Notes: a model not told the origin generated them from the sequence alone. DNA of 64,000 bases from Anthonomus grandis grandis (GCF_022605725.1 NC_065548.1:38929131-38993130); one strand, 5' to 3'. Shown: positions 34,380 through 46,074, counted from the first letter of the stretch. Numbers and translations are program-made.

Positions 34380-34760
34380 CAAATAGCCAATTACTTGCAG
34401 AAAATCCAGTGCTACTGGAATGTCTACTGTGACTTCTGTATAGCTTTTCTTCCAAATAATAAATGTGTGATCCACATACTTTGAGTTTGAATTATATCAT
34501 AGTAATCCTTGAACCACTCCATGTATATGTTGACCACCACTGGAGATAATAGCTGGAGATAATTCTTTGACTTGAAAGTTAGGAGTAACGTAGACAAACT
34601 TCCAAAAGCTCCATCACTAGTAGAAGTCCAGTGCATTCTGCAAGCGTTTTATCCTGCTGAGTCATTACCTAATAATGTTAAAGTTTTTTTTTGTTAGGTG
34701 CATTTCTATAAAGACTCTTAACATCAAAGCTATAAGCTAGTATATCGGTGCTAGTCTAAC
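34380..34760 (-). pseudogene. Penelope-like RT relic
   Basis: The minus strand reads SFDVKSLYRNAP (Penelope SFDVxSLFTNVP block with the first Asp). SPVVVNIYMEWFKD corresponds to LSPxLANIYMExFE, and in another frame KYVDHTFIIWKKSYTEV is the catalytic YVDD block with the second Asp changed to His. The order and spacing fit Penelope RT. No GIY-YIG domain follows within this piece. Confidence 0.75.
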
Positions 34761-34769
34761 AGTAGTGGT

Positions 34770-36685
34770 TTGGAGGAGATTGACAAAATAAACTTTGTTT
34801 AATCCAAAGAAGTCCGTGTTCCCGTGTAGTTGCTGGATATTGCTTAACCTGAATGTGGAAAGTTTAATAACTTTGTCATAAAATTTGTCATAATGCATAT
34901 ATTTTTTAATAATGATTGTATTATAGGTGTGAGAGATTTTCTAAATTATACAGGTATTCTAAACCTACGTAGAATGTTTATAAATCACGCTTTAAAGTAA
35001 GAATCTATTCGTGAATATATGCTCTCATTCCCAGCCGTCCAATATCATCACTGTAGGTCATTATCACCACTATTTTCTGCCCCATTATTACTATCATATT
35101 TTTTAAATTGTTTTGTATTATGTTTTTCCTATACAAAGATCGATCCTAGTGGCTTTGTTTCTGCTTTTTTTTTACTTTAATAGTTAAGTGTATTTATTTC
35201 CATTCTTTTGTTTTTTTTTTAGGTTACTATAGATAAATATGTGGTTCACTATAATAGCATTTGTTTAGTAGACTTCGCCATCTTTGTCCTATTAGGTGTA
35301 ACAGATTACAGTTGTAATCTATAGGCGGTGGTATATTGGTTATTATAAACGTATTTTGTTTTATCTAATAAAACACACTATTTATTTATTTACTTATTTA
35401 AAAGCCATTTTTTGGGAGGTAAGGCAAGTCAAGTCAGTTCGTGAGTGTATGAAATAGTGATAATAAATAAATTAATTGTAAATATTAAAAATTTATTGAA
35501 AATGTTAACAATGAAATAATTATTAATTATTCGTAAGTGATATATATTTATATTTTTAATTTTTTGATGGCCGTTTAGTGCTTTTTTGGATAGCATCTAC
35601 TTGCTACGACCACAGGTGTTTAAAATTACATTTTTGCTGATAATAAGTTAAAGTAGCTTTCCTCTATCGATAAATGAACAAAATAAAAGGACAAAGCGTA
35701 ATAAAATTATTAAGTTGTCCAACAGAATGAACCAAACTTGCGACCAGAATGTATAACTTCACTTAAAACTGAGCAATCAGTTTTAGGAGTGGGTTATTTA
35801 TAATAAATGTGAAATGTACTAAAACTCAGTTTTAATTTACAACAAAGGCAATAATTTAAATTGTTGGGCTTCACATACTTTATGTCTTTAAAACTAATTG
35901 CTTTTAATTACAAGACTGTTTTTATTCGCTTAAATACCATTTACGTTTTAAACTTAACTAAAATTGCCACGTGTTTTCTCGTATACTGATTGCAAGACTT
36001 AAATATATAATATGTTTAACTGGTGGCCATTTGATTGCATCTACTAACTGAAAGTCGTCACGCGAGCTATATAGAACTCAGCTTTTCTTACTTTAAGTTA
36101 AGTGAAAATTATAAGAATTACTCTGCAAGATTTTAAGTATTTTTTTATTTGTATTAAGTGAAATACAAAGTTTGAAGTAAAAAAAAATTATTCCAATTAT
36201 AAATTATTAATTATAATTATATAAAAAATTAAATACATTCTGTACATTTACCTAAATTAAAAAAAGATATAAAGTTATATTAATGGAACACAAAAAATTT
36301 TTAGATTAAACGTTGTTATAAGTTCTGCTACACACGGTAAAAAATTGAAAACTTACAAAGGCTCTATCTGAAGAACCAAAAAAGAAGTTAAAAATGGCTA
36401 AAACAGTTTCTCGAATAGAAACAGTGAAACAAATTAATATTTTCACTTACCTCTTTACCTGCAGTCACCCCAACTGTATATTTTTAAATGGCATCATAAA
36501 CATAGAGGCTTGCTTCTGAAGTCTTATCTGAAACCTTTTTTAAAACGCTTTATAACAATCCTTACAAAGCTACATTTCATTCTAGTTCCTTTAATTGGTA
36601 GTTGTTTAATGAACGAAACATTGAATACTTAATTGAAGTAAAATTAGATTTATTATAAAACATTTTAGGTCTGTACTATTTTTGT
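34770..36685. other. No gene recognised; possible (ATTT)n tail near 35375-35400
   Basis: AT-rich. A short run of ATTT units after AATAAAACAC-type sequence near 35370 could be a LINE 3' tail on the plus strand, but no coding sequence supports it. Confidence 0.45.
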
Positions 36686-37544
36686 TTACTCATAGCTCTT
36701 CTTATAGCCCTCTATTTCTTATTACCTTATCTATTTACTCTCTAAAGCTTCCCCTTGGTCTTTCTCCCTATCTTCTATATACTGAAGACCACATCATAAT
36801 CTGTTTGGCAGTGGCTCGTACGTCATTCTCTGGACATGCCGTATCATTTCAGTTGGTTCATTTTTATATCATATGCAATACTATGCCGAACTCCCGTATT
36901 TGATCATTGTGAATTCTTTCAAGCCTCGATCTGCCTGCCGGACGCCTCAAAAAAACCATTGCCGTCGCTTCTAAGGTTTTCTTTTCTCGTTCTTTGAGTG
37001 GCTATATCTCGCTGCCGTAAGTAGCGATGCTTCGATATAGTTGTCCTTCTCTGTATATTCCTATCTTTAAAAAAATTGTCCATGGTTTCATCATTGAAAA
37101 TATTTACGCCTTGATTTAGCAGTTTTTTATTGTTAGGCCATTTTTCAAAATTAGGTCTTCCTGGCTTCCTCTTAAATTCAGGTATTCTGTTTTTGCAATG
37201 TTCATTTCGCATCTCCACTTCTCGTATTGCTACTAAGTAAGTGTTATTTTTAAGTTAAGCAATCAGTGTGCTTCTAGTCCAAGTCATATATATATTCTTA
37301 TGAGAATCCTATGTTTTAAGGACCTGGTTGTCAGCGAAGCTGAGGGTGAATAATGTGGAATCATTAAATGGGATACCTATAATTAAAGATTTCCGGTTCC
37401 ATTTTTAAAATATATTTTAAACAGTTTTAAGAAAGCGCCTCTGTTTAAATCCCTTATTTAGAGCAAATCCCGTCGAGATTAATGCGATTTTAATTTTAAT
37501 TTGGCAGTTTTCATATAGGCTTCTTACTGCGTTTATAATATATA

Positions 37545-37852
37545 CAGAGCTTTCATTTTAAAACAATCCACCCTTAATAACTTTCTTAAAAAAAAAAAAA
37601 AAAAACACGTCAAATTAGATATACAGGGGGACGTTTAATTATGCATTTACTGAAGTTCTGTCAATTGGTGATTATACTAACTTCACTTTAATATGTCAAA
37701 TGGGAACCCTTATCGGGTGATACATCATAGTAAGGAGCGTAAAATTCTCTATTTAACGGTACCAAAAAAAATGAAATCGGTAAATGTGTAAGCAAATAGT
37801 TAGCGAAAATGTTTAGAAATAATGAATATTTTATTTACGCCAAACTTTGGTA
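37545..37852 (+). repeat. Left TIR of copy E
   Basis: About 308 bp, inverted match to 39503-39825. It contains TATGTCAAATGGGAACCC near 37697, and a related TATGTCAAATGGCTACCC begins just at its inner end. Confidence 0.9.
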
Positions 37853-37857
37853 TGTCA

Positions 37858-37888
37858 AATGGCTACCCCATGGTGTGGGGTAGCCATT
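37858..37888. repeat. 13-bp stem hairpin next to the left TIR of E
   Basis: AATGGCTACCCCA and its exact reverse complement TGGGGTAGCCATT, with a 5-nt loop, sit 5 bp inside the end of the TIR and have no partner at the right end. Confidence 0.85.
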
Positions 37889-38014
37889 ATTTTAAAGGGC
37901 ATTCATTATGCTATCAATGGTTGTAAAAAAAAATAAAATTGATAGACCAAGAAGCAATTAAAGTGTAAATCAGTAGGGTAGAAAAACAAATTTAATTAGT
38001 TTAACAAATTTATT

Positions 38015-39100
38015 TTATTTTATTAAATGCGCGCCGTTATTAGCAAGACAATAAAAAAGCCTATTTTCAAATTTCTTACGAACATTGGCAAGGGTCTGCC
38101 CGCTAATTTCTCTGCATTCTTGAAATATTCTATTCTTTAAATTCTCAATACTCTCAGGTGGGGTTTTATAAACTTTGCTTTTTAAGTAGCCCCAAAGAAA
38201 AAAGTCTAGTGGGGTTAGGTCCGGAGACCGCGCAGGCCATTCGATTGCACCACGTCTGCCAATCCACTTTTCTCGAAAATTTTCATCAAACCACTCTTGA
38301 ACTACCAAAGTGTAGTGCACGGGAGCTCCATCCTGCTGAAAATGTATATTATTTTCATTCAATAATATAGCACCATGTTGATCTACTTGATTTTCCATAG
38401 ATTGGACGATGGAAGGGTATATTGCATTTATCTAAAAGGTTTAAATAAATTTCTACAGTCAAATTTTCTTTAAAAAAAAAATGGCCCGATTATTTCATTC
38501 CCATAAATTCCTGCCCAAACATTAATTTTTTGGGGATATTGGGTATGGCCGATCCATATTTGGGTATCCCGAAAAACATGCGGATTTTCATTATCCCAGT
38601 ATCTACAGTTATGTCTGTTCACCAGGCCATTTAAAAAAAAGGTCGATTCGTCACTGAAGCAAATGTTCTTCAATAAATGGGGATCGTCGTCAATTCGCTG
38701 GCACATCACTTCACAAAATTGAATTCTGCTATCAAAATCATCTTCTCCGAGTTCATGAAGAATATGAATTTTATAAGGAAAAACTTATTTTTTTTTTAAA
38801 CTTTATGTACGGAACCAGTGAAAATATTTGTTAGTTTTGCGGCCATTGGTATAGACAAAGTCGGATCCATAGCAAATTGTCCTAGTACTTCAACTTGGCA
38901 TGCTTCATCGGCAACTCTATTTTCATATTTTTTCTTATTGCAAATCGATCCCGTCTCTTCAAATTTTCGTATCAATTCTAATTTTCTAACTTTTTATCTT
39001 GATACCTTTCATTAAATGCTCTCGCGGTTCTGCGAGCACAACGATCTTGAGCTCCATAAAGGAAAATTATATCTATTCTTTCGGCCAGCATATACACCAT
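38015..39100 (-). pseudogene. Copy E transposase, DD41D type, lightly broken
   Basis: It starts at ATG 39100 (MVYMLAERIDIIFLYGAQD, RRTARAFNERY) and ends at 38015 (LFYCLANNGAHLIK). Blocks in order are IRKFEETGSI, MDPTLSI, DDFDSRIQFCE, ICFSDESTFFLNG (first Asp), NRHNCRYWDNENPHVF, INVWAGIYGNEIIGPFFF, IHFQQDGAPVHY (second Asp), IEWPARSPDLTPLDFFLWG (third Asp) and KTPPESIENLKNR. I count 41 residues between the second and third Asp, and the whole C-terminal third is open (38398-38015). Breaks are near 38930, 38790, 38470 and 38400. At about 360 codons it is of family length and is the best template here for the MVYxxAER group. Confidence 0.92.
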
Positions 39101-39502
39101 TTTATTAACTCACTGTTTTAACTAAAATTGAAAAATTGCACGCGTCAAACTGACAGTTTTAACAATAATAAATCGCCTGCTTTTTAAACGCCTTAAAAAT
39201 GTAAGGTATTGCAGTGTTTTTTTGTACCTATTAGGTAGGTTTCACAAAAAATATAAGTGAAATAAATACACATACAAAGTTAAAAGACTGCAAAGGTTTT
39301 TGCAAAAAATTTGAAGACACTCTTTTTTCTCGCAAATAACGGTACACATTCTTTACTTAAAAAAATTAATAATTTGTTGAACTAAATGTACTGTTTGTTA
39401 CCACACATTTTAACTTCTAAATTGCTTGTATTTTTTTTGATGATAAAAAATGTAATAATTTTAAAATGATGTAGGTACCACACTAAAAGTATTCATTTAA
39501 AA

Positions 39503-39755
39503 TACCAAAGTTTGGCGTAAATAAAATGTTCATTATTTCTAGGCATTTTCGCTAACTATTTGGTTACACATTTACCGATTACATTTTTTTTGGTATCGTT
39601 GAATAGAGAATTTTACGCTCCTTAGTATGATGTATCACACGATGGGGGTTCCCATTTGACATATTAAAGTGAGGTTAGCTGGAGGTGAGGAGGTGATTGA
39701 CAGAACTTCAGAAAATGCATAATTAAACGTTTCCCTGTATATCTAATTTGACGTG

Positions 39756-39786
<31 letters not shown>

Positions 39787-39825
39787 AAATTATTAAGGGT
39801 GGATCGTTTTGAAATGAAAGCACTG
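39503..39825 (-). repeat. Right TIR of copy E
   Basis: Inverted partner of 37545-37852; its T run is longer than the matching A run on the left. Confidence 0.9.
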
Positions 39826-40139
39826 TATATTTAGGTTTGTTAAACGCTATCATTTGTCTTTTTCAGGTCGACAAATACTAAATGTACCTCATTATCCTAA
39901 TTTTTTCGCTTCAAATCCTGCCTGGCCATCGGCTTGGTGACCAGCGTAGTCTCGTTTTCTAATCTTCTTTACAAGTTTGCCTTACTTCTTGCTGGTTGAG
40001 CCCATCACTGCAGAGAAGATTAAAACTAAACTAAAACTACTTACAAGTGGCCTTATATACTTAAGATGTAACTAATAGAGTAGAAAATTCTACGAAGCAT
40101 GGCCAAACAAATCTTAAATACTAACTAAACTATATAATT

Positions 40140-40915
40140 GACTATAAGAGATTAGACCTTTATTCCTATTAAGATTTTTTTTAATGATTTTTGAATTGCT
40201 AAACTTTCGCATGCATCTAGATTTCTATTGCTATTAACTGATTTACGTAATTTTAAGTTGTTCTTTTCTACAAAGTGACCAGTATTTAAAACATGTTCAG
40301 CTAAACTTGACTTTTCAACTCTTCCATATTTTACAAGAACTACATGTACTTTAAATCTGACATTAATTAATAACTTCTTGTTTCTCCTATGTAGTTTTTA
40401 TCATAATCGTTGGAAATTTATCTCATAGATCCTGAACTTTTTAATAGTCGTTATTTTATCTTTTATTTCCTAACAAAGACTCTTATCGAAAGTTTACTTA
40501 TTTTCATGTTTATGAAATGTGCTAGACTTTTTAAGATTAACGTTAAACCTATGTCTTCTCATTAGTTTATCAATAATCATATCGTCATAACCATTGACTC
40601 AAGCAATTAAATTAAATCTGTTTTTATTTGGAGAAAATGACACCGAACGATGTACCAAAAAATTCATGCTTCCATCAGTGCCATTTTTTGTTGAAAATTA
40701 TGGTAAGGGTCACTAGTTGTATATCTAAAAGTATTTGTTCGAAGGTAAATTAATAGGTAGAAAACAGTTTTTGAATTGTTCTACAAAATTATCAATATTG
40801 TATTTGTTGTTGTCGAATACAGCAAAATACTTCATCAACAAATCTTAACCAAACTCGTGGAAAGTATTGAAATGTATTTTTTTCAGTTAACTCATGAAGG
40901 GCTGTGCTAGAAAGG
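40140..40915 (-). pseudogene. Penelope-like element relic: RT end and GIY-YIG tail
   Basis: The minus strand reads SLSSTALHELTEKN near 40900, PRVWLRFVDEVFCCI near 40860 (Penelope WxRFVDDxF block with the second Asp changed to Glu), and NGTDGSMNFLVHRS near 40690. Near 40330-40200 it reads VEKSSLAEHVLNTGHFVEKNNLK, the KSALAEHxxxTGH block of the GIY-YIG endonuclease region. The order matches a Penelope C-terminal half on the same strand as the relic at 34380-34760. The two may be parts of different copies, because an RT catalytic block occurs in each. Confidence 0.75.
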
Positions 40916-40919
40916 GAGA

Positions 40920-41940
40920 GAGGCAATTACTTAATATTAACTTATAATTACTACTTAATTTTGAATTTAAACTTTATATTACTCGGCCTTTTGCCTTTAT
41001 TTTAAAATTTAAATGAGAGTATTTACTAAAAGAAAATGATAAGGACAAAAACCTAAGGAACGTTTTTTAAAGCAAACCCATCAATTTAAAGTTATTATTA
41101 AACTATGAAACTATAAAATACTTTAATAACAACATTTTCGTACGATATATCCTAGCCAGACTTTTAACGATCTCACAGTTTAAACGATGGTGATCGAAAA
41201 AGCATAAAGTAAAATAACCTACGACACCTTTGAGCGTGATAAACGATTTACCTTAAATGTAAATGTATTCCATAAAATATATCTGTCTGATTCGTAATGA
41301 AAGATAGAGTAACAGAGTAAGGTAATATGTACAATTCAAGGTAAAGGTATGTACAATTAAGGTAATATGTACAAAGTCAAAATGTACAACTGATCTACTA
41401 GAACATTGCAAATACAAGTAGCGTTATGAAAATAAAAATATATAAATATTTTATACCAATTTATTTTTTGAAAAAATTTAAAAGTAATATAGCAGTATAG
41501 CTATAATTATATTATTAAAAATTATCTTATTGAAAACATGACTCCCACAATAAATAACTAACCATAAATTAATTTAGTTTATGAAATGTGAAATCTATAG
41601 CACATAAAAGGATAAGTCCATTGGCATACTCCGTAAGATGGGAAGGGAAGTAGAAGAAAAAAATAAAGGTTGTGAAAAAAATGTTTTACAAAAAAAGGTA
41701 AAGTTTAGTTGCTCATGGCAGTATAGCCAGTTAACTGTTCTTTTACTTAGCCGCAGGTAGAAAAATCAAAAACTAATAACTCAAATCGAAAATTAGCCAT
41801 TTAACGAAAGACGACTAATTATAAATAATTGCTTTTTTAATTACAAGGATTAAAAAGGTATATATAAAATTAATTACAATAAGCAAAAATAGATTAATAA
41901 TACCTAATTATTAAATTAAAGTGTTGACAAATATTAAAGT
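40920..41940. other. AT-rich stretch, no gene recognised
   Basis: Short ORFs only. A small tandem repeat of GTAATATGTACAA-like units lies near 41322-41375. Confidence 0.5.
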
Positions 41941-41944
41941 ATAA

Positions 41945-42435
41945 GTAAATGGCAATGTTTAAGATCTCAATAAAACTTTACTTTTCATTTAGAGGTTTTT
42001 TTACTTTAAATTTAAAGATTGACGGACTAAAATATTTGATATTAATTAAAAGTGTGTTATATTTATTAACTGCTTGGTATAAATACAATTGTTAAAAAAA
42101 AGGCTGTTTGGTGTTTAGGAATATGCACATTGATTATATTTCATAATTTTTAGTGATGCTTAATCAAAATAAATAAAAGTTTCTCAGAAAGAGATTCCGG
42201 CATTTGTCGACAGATAATTCTATATACCAAGTTCAAAAAAAGATTGTTACGACGTTGCTTCATATTCTACTAAATTATTTAAAATATGTAACTAGAGATA
42301 TGGTCATATTTTCTTAAACCGCAATATCTGCAATATCAGTTTCAAATAATTTGTATTTGTCTTTTATCTGAAAATCTCAAAAGACTCCTGTAAACTTTAG
42401 CACCATAATTAAACAAGGAAAGAATGAGACAATGG
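41945..42435 (-). pseudogene. LINE ORF2 C-terminal relic abutting copy D2
   Basis: The minus strand reads LILSLFNYGAKVYRSLL, CGLRKYDHISSYI, LVYRIICRQMPESL, NVHIPKHQTA and YFSPSIFKFKVKK. This is the C-terminal block series of CR1-like ORF2 (LSHFNFADVVYGP, YGIRRGHPVSYM, FHQVITLNRPSYL). It is cut on its upstream side at about 42440 by the left arm of D2. Confidence 0.65.
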
Positions 42436-42939
42436 CAAACCATAAAATAAAAATACAATAAAAATGAAACGGACCGTATTTGAAAAAAATGCCTGAACCC
42501 GTCGATTTTAATATTGGGTTTAGGGGTTTTCAAAATGGGGTTTTCAAATTTTTAAAAGGCGAAAATTAAATATACAGGATGGCTCAAAAAAAGATATGAC
42601 ATCATCAATATGTTTTTTAAATGGAAACCACCATTTTTTAATGCAGAATCAGAAAGAACGCATTTTTTTATAAAGGATATGAAACAAATGAATAAGGGTT
42701 ACATAAGCAATTTTGAATGAAAAATTATGATAAAATGTAAAATTAAAGACATACCTATCTAAATTAAATGTTGGTGTTTTGGTCTTTTAGTTGTTGTTGT
42801 TGTTGTTGTGAATGTATTTTGATGCAACTATTTGAATTATTTTTACATTTGCAAGTAGTGTTTATTCTTTTTGAGAGACGAAAGCAGTGTCATCCTGCGT
42901 TTTATTATTAACTAAATTTTATTACCTACTGTTATTGTA

Positions 42940-43810
42940 TGAAATCTGAGAAAATTAACCGAACGAAAAAGAATCAAAATCTCGTGCATGATATTTCGAA
43001 GATATGTCGCGTACTTAAAAGGAAACGGTTCAGTTGTTTAATGCAACTCATCCTGATCGGTCGCGTATTAGCTAAAGCATGGTAAGGAGAGTTAAAGCAA
43101 AGCTGGTCGGGATTCAATAACTGAAGAAGATGAGCTTAACGTTCTGTTAACGGTCCAAGGTTATCCCAAAGCCACAATCATAGGCACGACTTCTAATGTT
43201 AATTTATCGTGATCTACTGCACATAAAGTATTGAAAAAAGTTCCACCCTTATAAGATATTCTTACTTCAAGAGCTATCGGAAAACTATTTTTATCGCCGA
43301 GATGAATTTTGTAAGCAAATGCATCAATTATTAAATGATGATATCAATAATTTTGTAAAACGGATAATACGAAACAACGTTTACTCTAAAGGGCCATGTG
43401 AACAGACAGAATTGTCGACATTGGGCGACCGAAAACTCTCATTGGTTCACAGAATGTCATACCCAACACCCTCAAAAAATCAATCTGTGGTGCGGTATAA
43501 AGGACGGAACAGTTTTAGGATCTGACTTTTTTTTATGATACTCTCACGACATAAGAGGTATTTGGACTTTCTTCAAAATGATCTTATCTCCGCTCTGATA
43601 ACTTTGTATCTGGATTTGGAAAAACCCGACCTGCACCAACGTGATCTTTTTTATTTCAGCAAGATAGAGCTCCGCCACACTATGCTTTACTAATTAGCCA
43701 GATTTAACTCCCCTCGGTTATTTTTTATGGGGATACTTAAAAAGTAAAGTGTATGTCACTTAACCAGCGAGTTTTTAAATCGCCTTGGTTATTGTCAGGT
43801 TGGTAACGGT
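42940..43810 (+). pseudogene. D2 transposase with an internal deletion
   Basis: The plus strand gives a decayed KLTERKRIKIS-type start near 42950, FNATHPDRSRI, VRRVKAKL, HLYKIFLLQELSEN near 43250 and FYRRDEFCKQMHQLLNDD (43290-43345). WATENSHWFTECHTQHPQKINLWCGI is near 43425-43500, and FQQDRAPPHYALLIS near 43655 carries the second Asp but Arg in place of Gly. The next recognisable block is SPDLTPLGYFLWGYLKSKVY, so about 20 residues between them, including WIGRRG, are deleted, and the third Asp position reads Gly. Many frameshifts; it is dead. Confidence 0.8.
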
Positions 43811-43821
43811 GTTCAGTTAAA

Positions 43822-44138
43822 TTTAATTTAGATAGATATTTCTTTAATTTTACATTTTATCATCATTTTTTGTTCAAAATTGCTTATGTAACCGCTATTC
43901 ATTTGTACCATATCCTTTGTAAAAAAATGCGTTCTTTCTTATTCTGCATTAAAAAATTATGGCTTACATTTAAAAAATATATTGATGACATCATATCTTT
44001 TTGAGTCACTCCGTATATTTAATTTCCACGTAGAAAAAACCCTAAACCAAATATTAAAATCGACGGGTTCGGGCATTTTGTTTAAAAAAGGTCCATTTTA
44101 TTTTAATTAAATTTATCCGCTACTTTACGGATGCACTG
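43822..44138 (-). repeat. Right TIR of copy D2 (inner and outer parts)
   Basis: It matches 33602-33924 of D1 in the same orientation. Its inverted partner at the left of D2 is 42440-42770. Confidence 0.85.
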
Positions 44139-44329
44139 TATATACCCACTACTTCCAAAAATTACTCAGTGACATTTCTTGCTTCATCTTGCTTTGACAT
44201 TTTGCTTCAAATTTTATTGGCGAGAACTTTTATTTATTTTTTGCAAATGTTTATTCTATTTATTTTCCGCTGTTAGGACATTATTTAGTGCAAAGCTAAT
44301 ATAAACTTGTATATCATCAGCGAAGACGT

Positions 44330-45080
44330 AGGTTGGCATGAACGGAGTAGGTGACAATTGAAGGTGTATATGAAACAAAGTGCAGGGCCCGACACAAAAC
44401 CTTGAGGCAGTTGTCAAATGACTATATTTGTGAAATGTATGAGAAGAAAATCGTTTTTAAATTTTGCTTTTTTAAAACGACAGTAAATATACGACAATAA
44501 CAGTTTGACAGTTATATTTGTTAAACCACAATATTTTAATTTAGCAATTAATAAATACATTGTGACCTATGGTATCAAAGGCCTTGAAAAACTCAACATC
44601 AAAAATGGTAGTTATATCATCGACAAGATGTGTGACACATACTGATGTGAAGGTATAGGATGTTGTTTGAACTAGCATACGCAAAGAGTTGTTTATATAA
44701 TAATTTCTCAACTAATTTGGAGAGTGCAGAAAGGATATTTGTAAGTCTTAGGTCAGAGAGCACTTTACTATCATTATTTTGTACTAGTGGAGTAATAGGG
44801 CTAATTTTTCATAAACTTGGGATACAAGGATTTATCATATGTAAAACATATTTGTCTATAAATGAGCTACTGTGCTGCAGCATTTGTTTTAAACTGTTTA
44901 TTAAGCATATATATTTCTTTTATATTAGATATTTTAAAGTTAAAAGATACACTCAGAGGAGTCTCAGGAGTCATTGTTGCTAAAATAGTCGACCAAATCC
45001 TGATCTCCTCGAGATATAAAAGATGCTTAAAAATAGTTATTTATTTTAGTGGCACATTCAATACTGTCAGGTACTTATAA
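44330..45080 (-). pseudogene. LINE RT relic
   Basis: The minus strand reads LSDLRLTNILSALSKLVEKLLY (44760-44690), ITTIFDVEFFKAFDTIGHNVF (motif A region, 44630-44550), LPQGFVSGPALCFIYT near 44390 and YVFADDIQVYISF near 44310, with the catalytic Asp pair kept. Upstream, ISPITPLVQNNDSK and weaker linker sequence extend to about 45080. CR1/Jockey-group type. Frames change several times. Confidence 0.75.
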
Positions 45081-45089
45081 TGATTTATC

Positions 45090-46072
45090 AGTTTTAGAGT
45101 TTAACTTTTTTTTTTCATAAAAATTTAGGGTCATTGCTTCGACACACCTGAGATAACTATAGTTTACCTTGTTAGATCTTATAAATTTTATAGCTAAATT
45201 TCGTAATGTCCCATGCTTAAAAGTTGTATTGCAATTTTGTTACTTTATACTTTTTAAAAGAATTCTTTCGAATTTAATATCCTGTACCCCAAAAATACTA
45301 TAGATGTGGGCAATAGAAAATCACAATTGCGAAAATTTTCAATGAAAACTTTAATGGATGTCCACAAATATTCAATTGAGTCAACAAAAAGCTTTTTTTT
45401 TGGCTAACAATGATTTACTCATCTAATAAATATGTCCCAAAATATGTAAAAATAACTATTATTATAACCATAAAAGTAAATTTGTTAAATTTCTTATAAT
45501 TATATCTTAAGGTTGTAGTTACGTTCTTTGTTTTGTCATTTTCTGTAAAGTTCCTAATTTTAGTAACACTCGTTTTTGCATTTTGGCTTTTTTATTTATA
45601 TTCTTTTATAAAATCATTTAGTTATGATGATTTGGAGTGAGATATATCCTGACTCTCTCTTTCTCGCTAAGTCTTTTCTTTTATTGCTTAAAATCTGCGA
45701 ACCAATAAATATTTCCTAAAAAGTTCCAATTTCCAATTAAATTGTTAATTTTATGAACGGGTCAAAGTGGAGAGTGGACCATCAAGAATTTAAAACATTA
45801 CTTCTTAAGAGTCGAGTAGACTAGTAATGAAGTTCAGTTGACCACCGGCTAATGAAAAGAAGGACCTGGGATAGGTTCTTAAACAAAAGGAAAACAAAAA
45901 AACTACCTATTTATTTCGTTTAATTCTATCTTTTTTAAATTTAACAAAATTTAAGTTTTCCATGCTAAGGAATATCTAATTAAACAACTTATAAATATTA
46001 ATTTATATTTGTCTCAATAGTGTTAACTTGTGTCATATGCCAGACGGTTAGTCAGATTTGATAAAATTACTA
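45090..46072. other. No gene recognised
   Basis: AT-rich. A mildly GC-richer patch at 45740-45890 has no recognisable coding content. Confidence 0.5.
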
Positions 46073-46074
46073 TA

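Larger units (their letters stand above)
37545..39825 (-). mobile_element. Tc1/mariner-type element, copy E (2281 bp)
   Basis: It is flanked by TA (37543-37544 and 39826-39827), with outer terminus CAG(A/T)GCTTTCATTT. Long TIRs cover 37545-37852 and 39503-39825 and include long A/T runs. A second terminus, TA plus CAGGG(G/A)(G/A)ACGTTTAAT, lies inside each TIR at 37624 and 39737. The transposase is on the minus strand. The element sits within an RTE-like LINE whose two halves rejoin across it. Confidence 0.92.
36690..40050 (-). pseudogene. RTE-like LINE RT relic, split by Tc1/mariner copy E
   Basis: Right of the insertion (near 39890) the minus strand reads VHLVFVDLKKTNDSV, the LHLVFIDLxKAYDxV motif A. 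After the insertion it resumes at 37540 with NAVRSLYENCQIKIK and ALNKGFKQ (GLRQG block). Next are GIPFNDSTLFTLSFADNQVL (FADDQ with the second Asp changed to Asn), KTEYLNLRG and LILKNGLTIKN. YGSEIWPLKEREKKTLEAT, FLRRPAGRSRLERIHNDQIRE and RHVQRM follow down to about 36700. These blocks belong to the RTE-type endonuclease-reverse transcriptases with a YGxExW...RRxxG...GHVxRM tail. Stops and shifts are frequent. Confidence 0.78.
42440..44138 (+). mobile_element. Tc1/mariner-type element, copy D2
   Basis: The right end is at 44138 beside TA (44139-44140), with outer terminus CAGTGCATCCGTAAAGTAGC read inward. The left outer arm is recognisable from about 42440 (GAAACGGACCG) but its terminal 40 bp are lost. 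Inner termini CAGGATGGCTC at 42575 and CGGAGTGACTC at 44013 (read inward), each beside TA, define a 1439-bp core. The TIR and transposase match D1. Confidence 0.88.
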
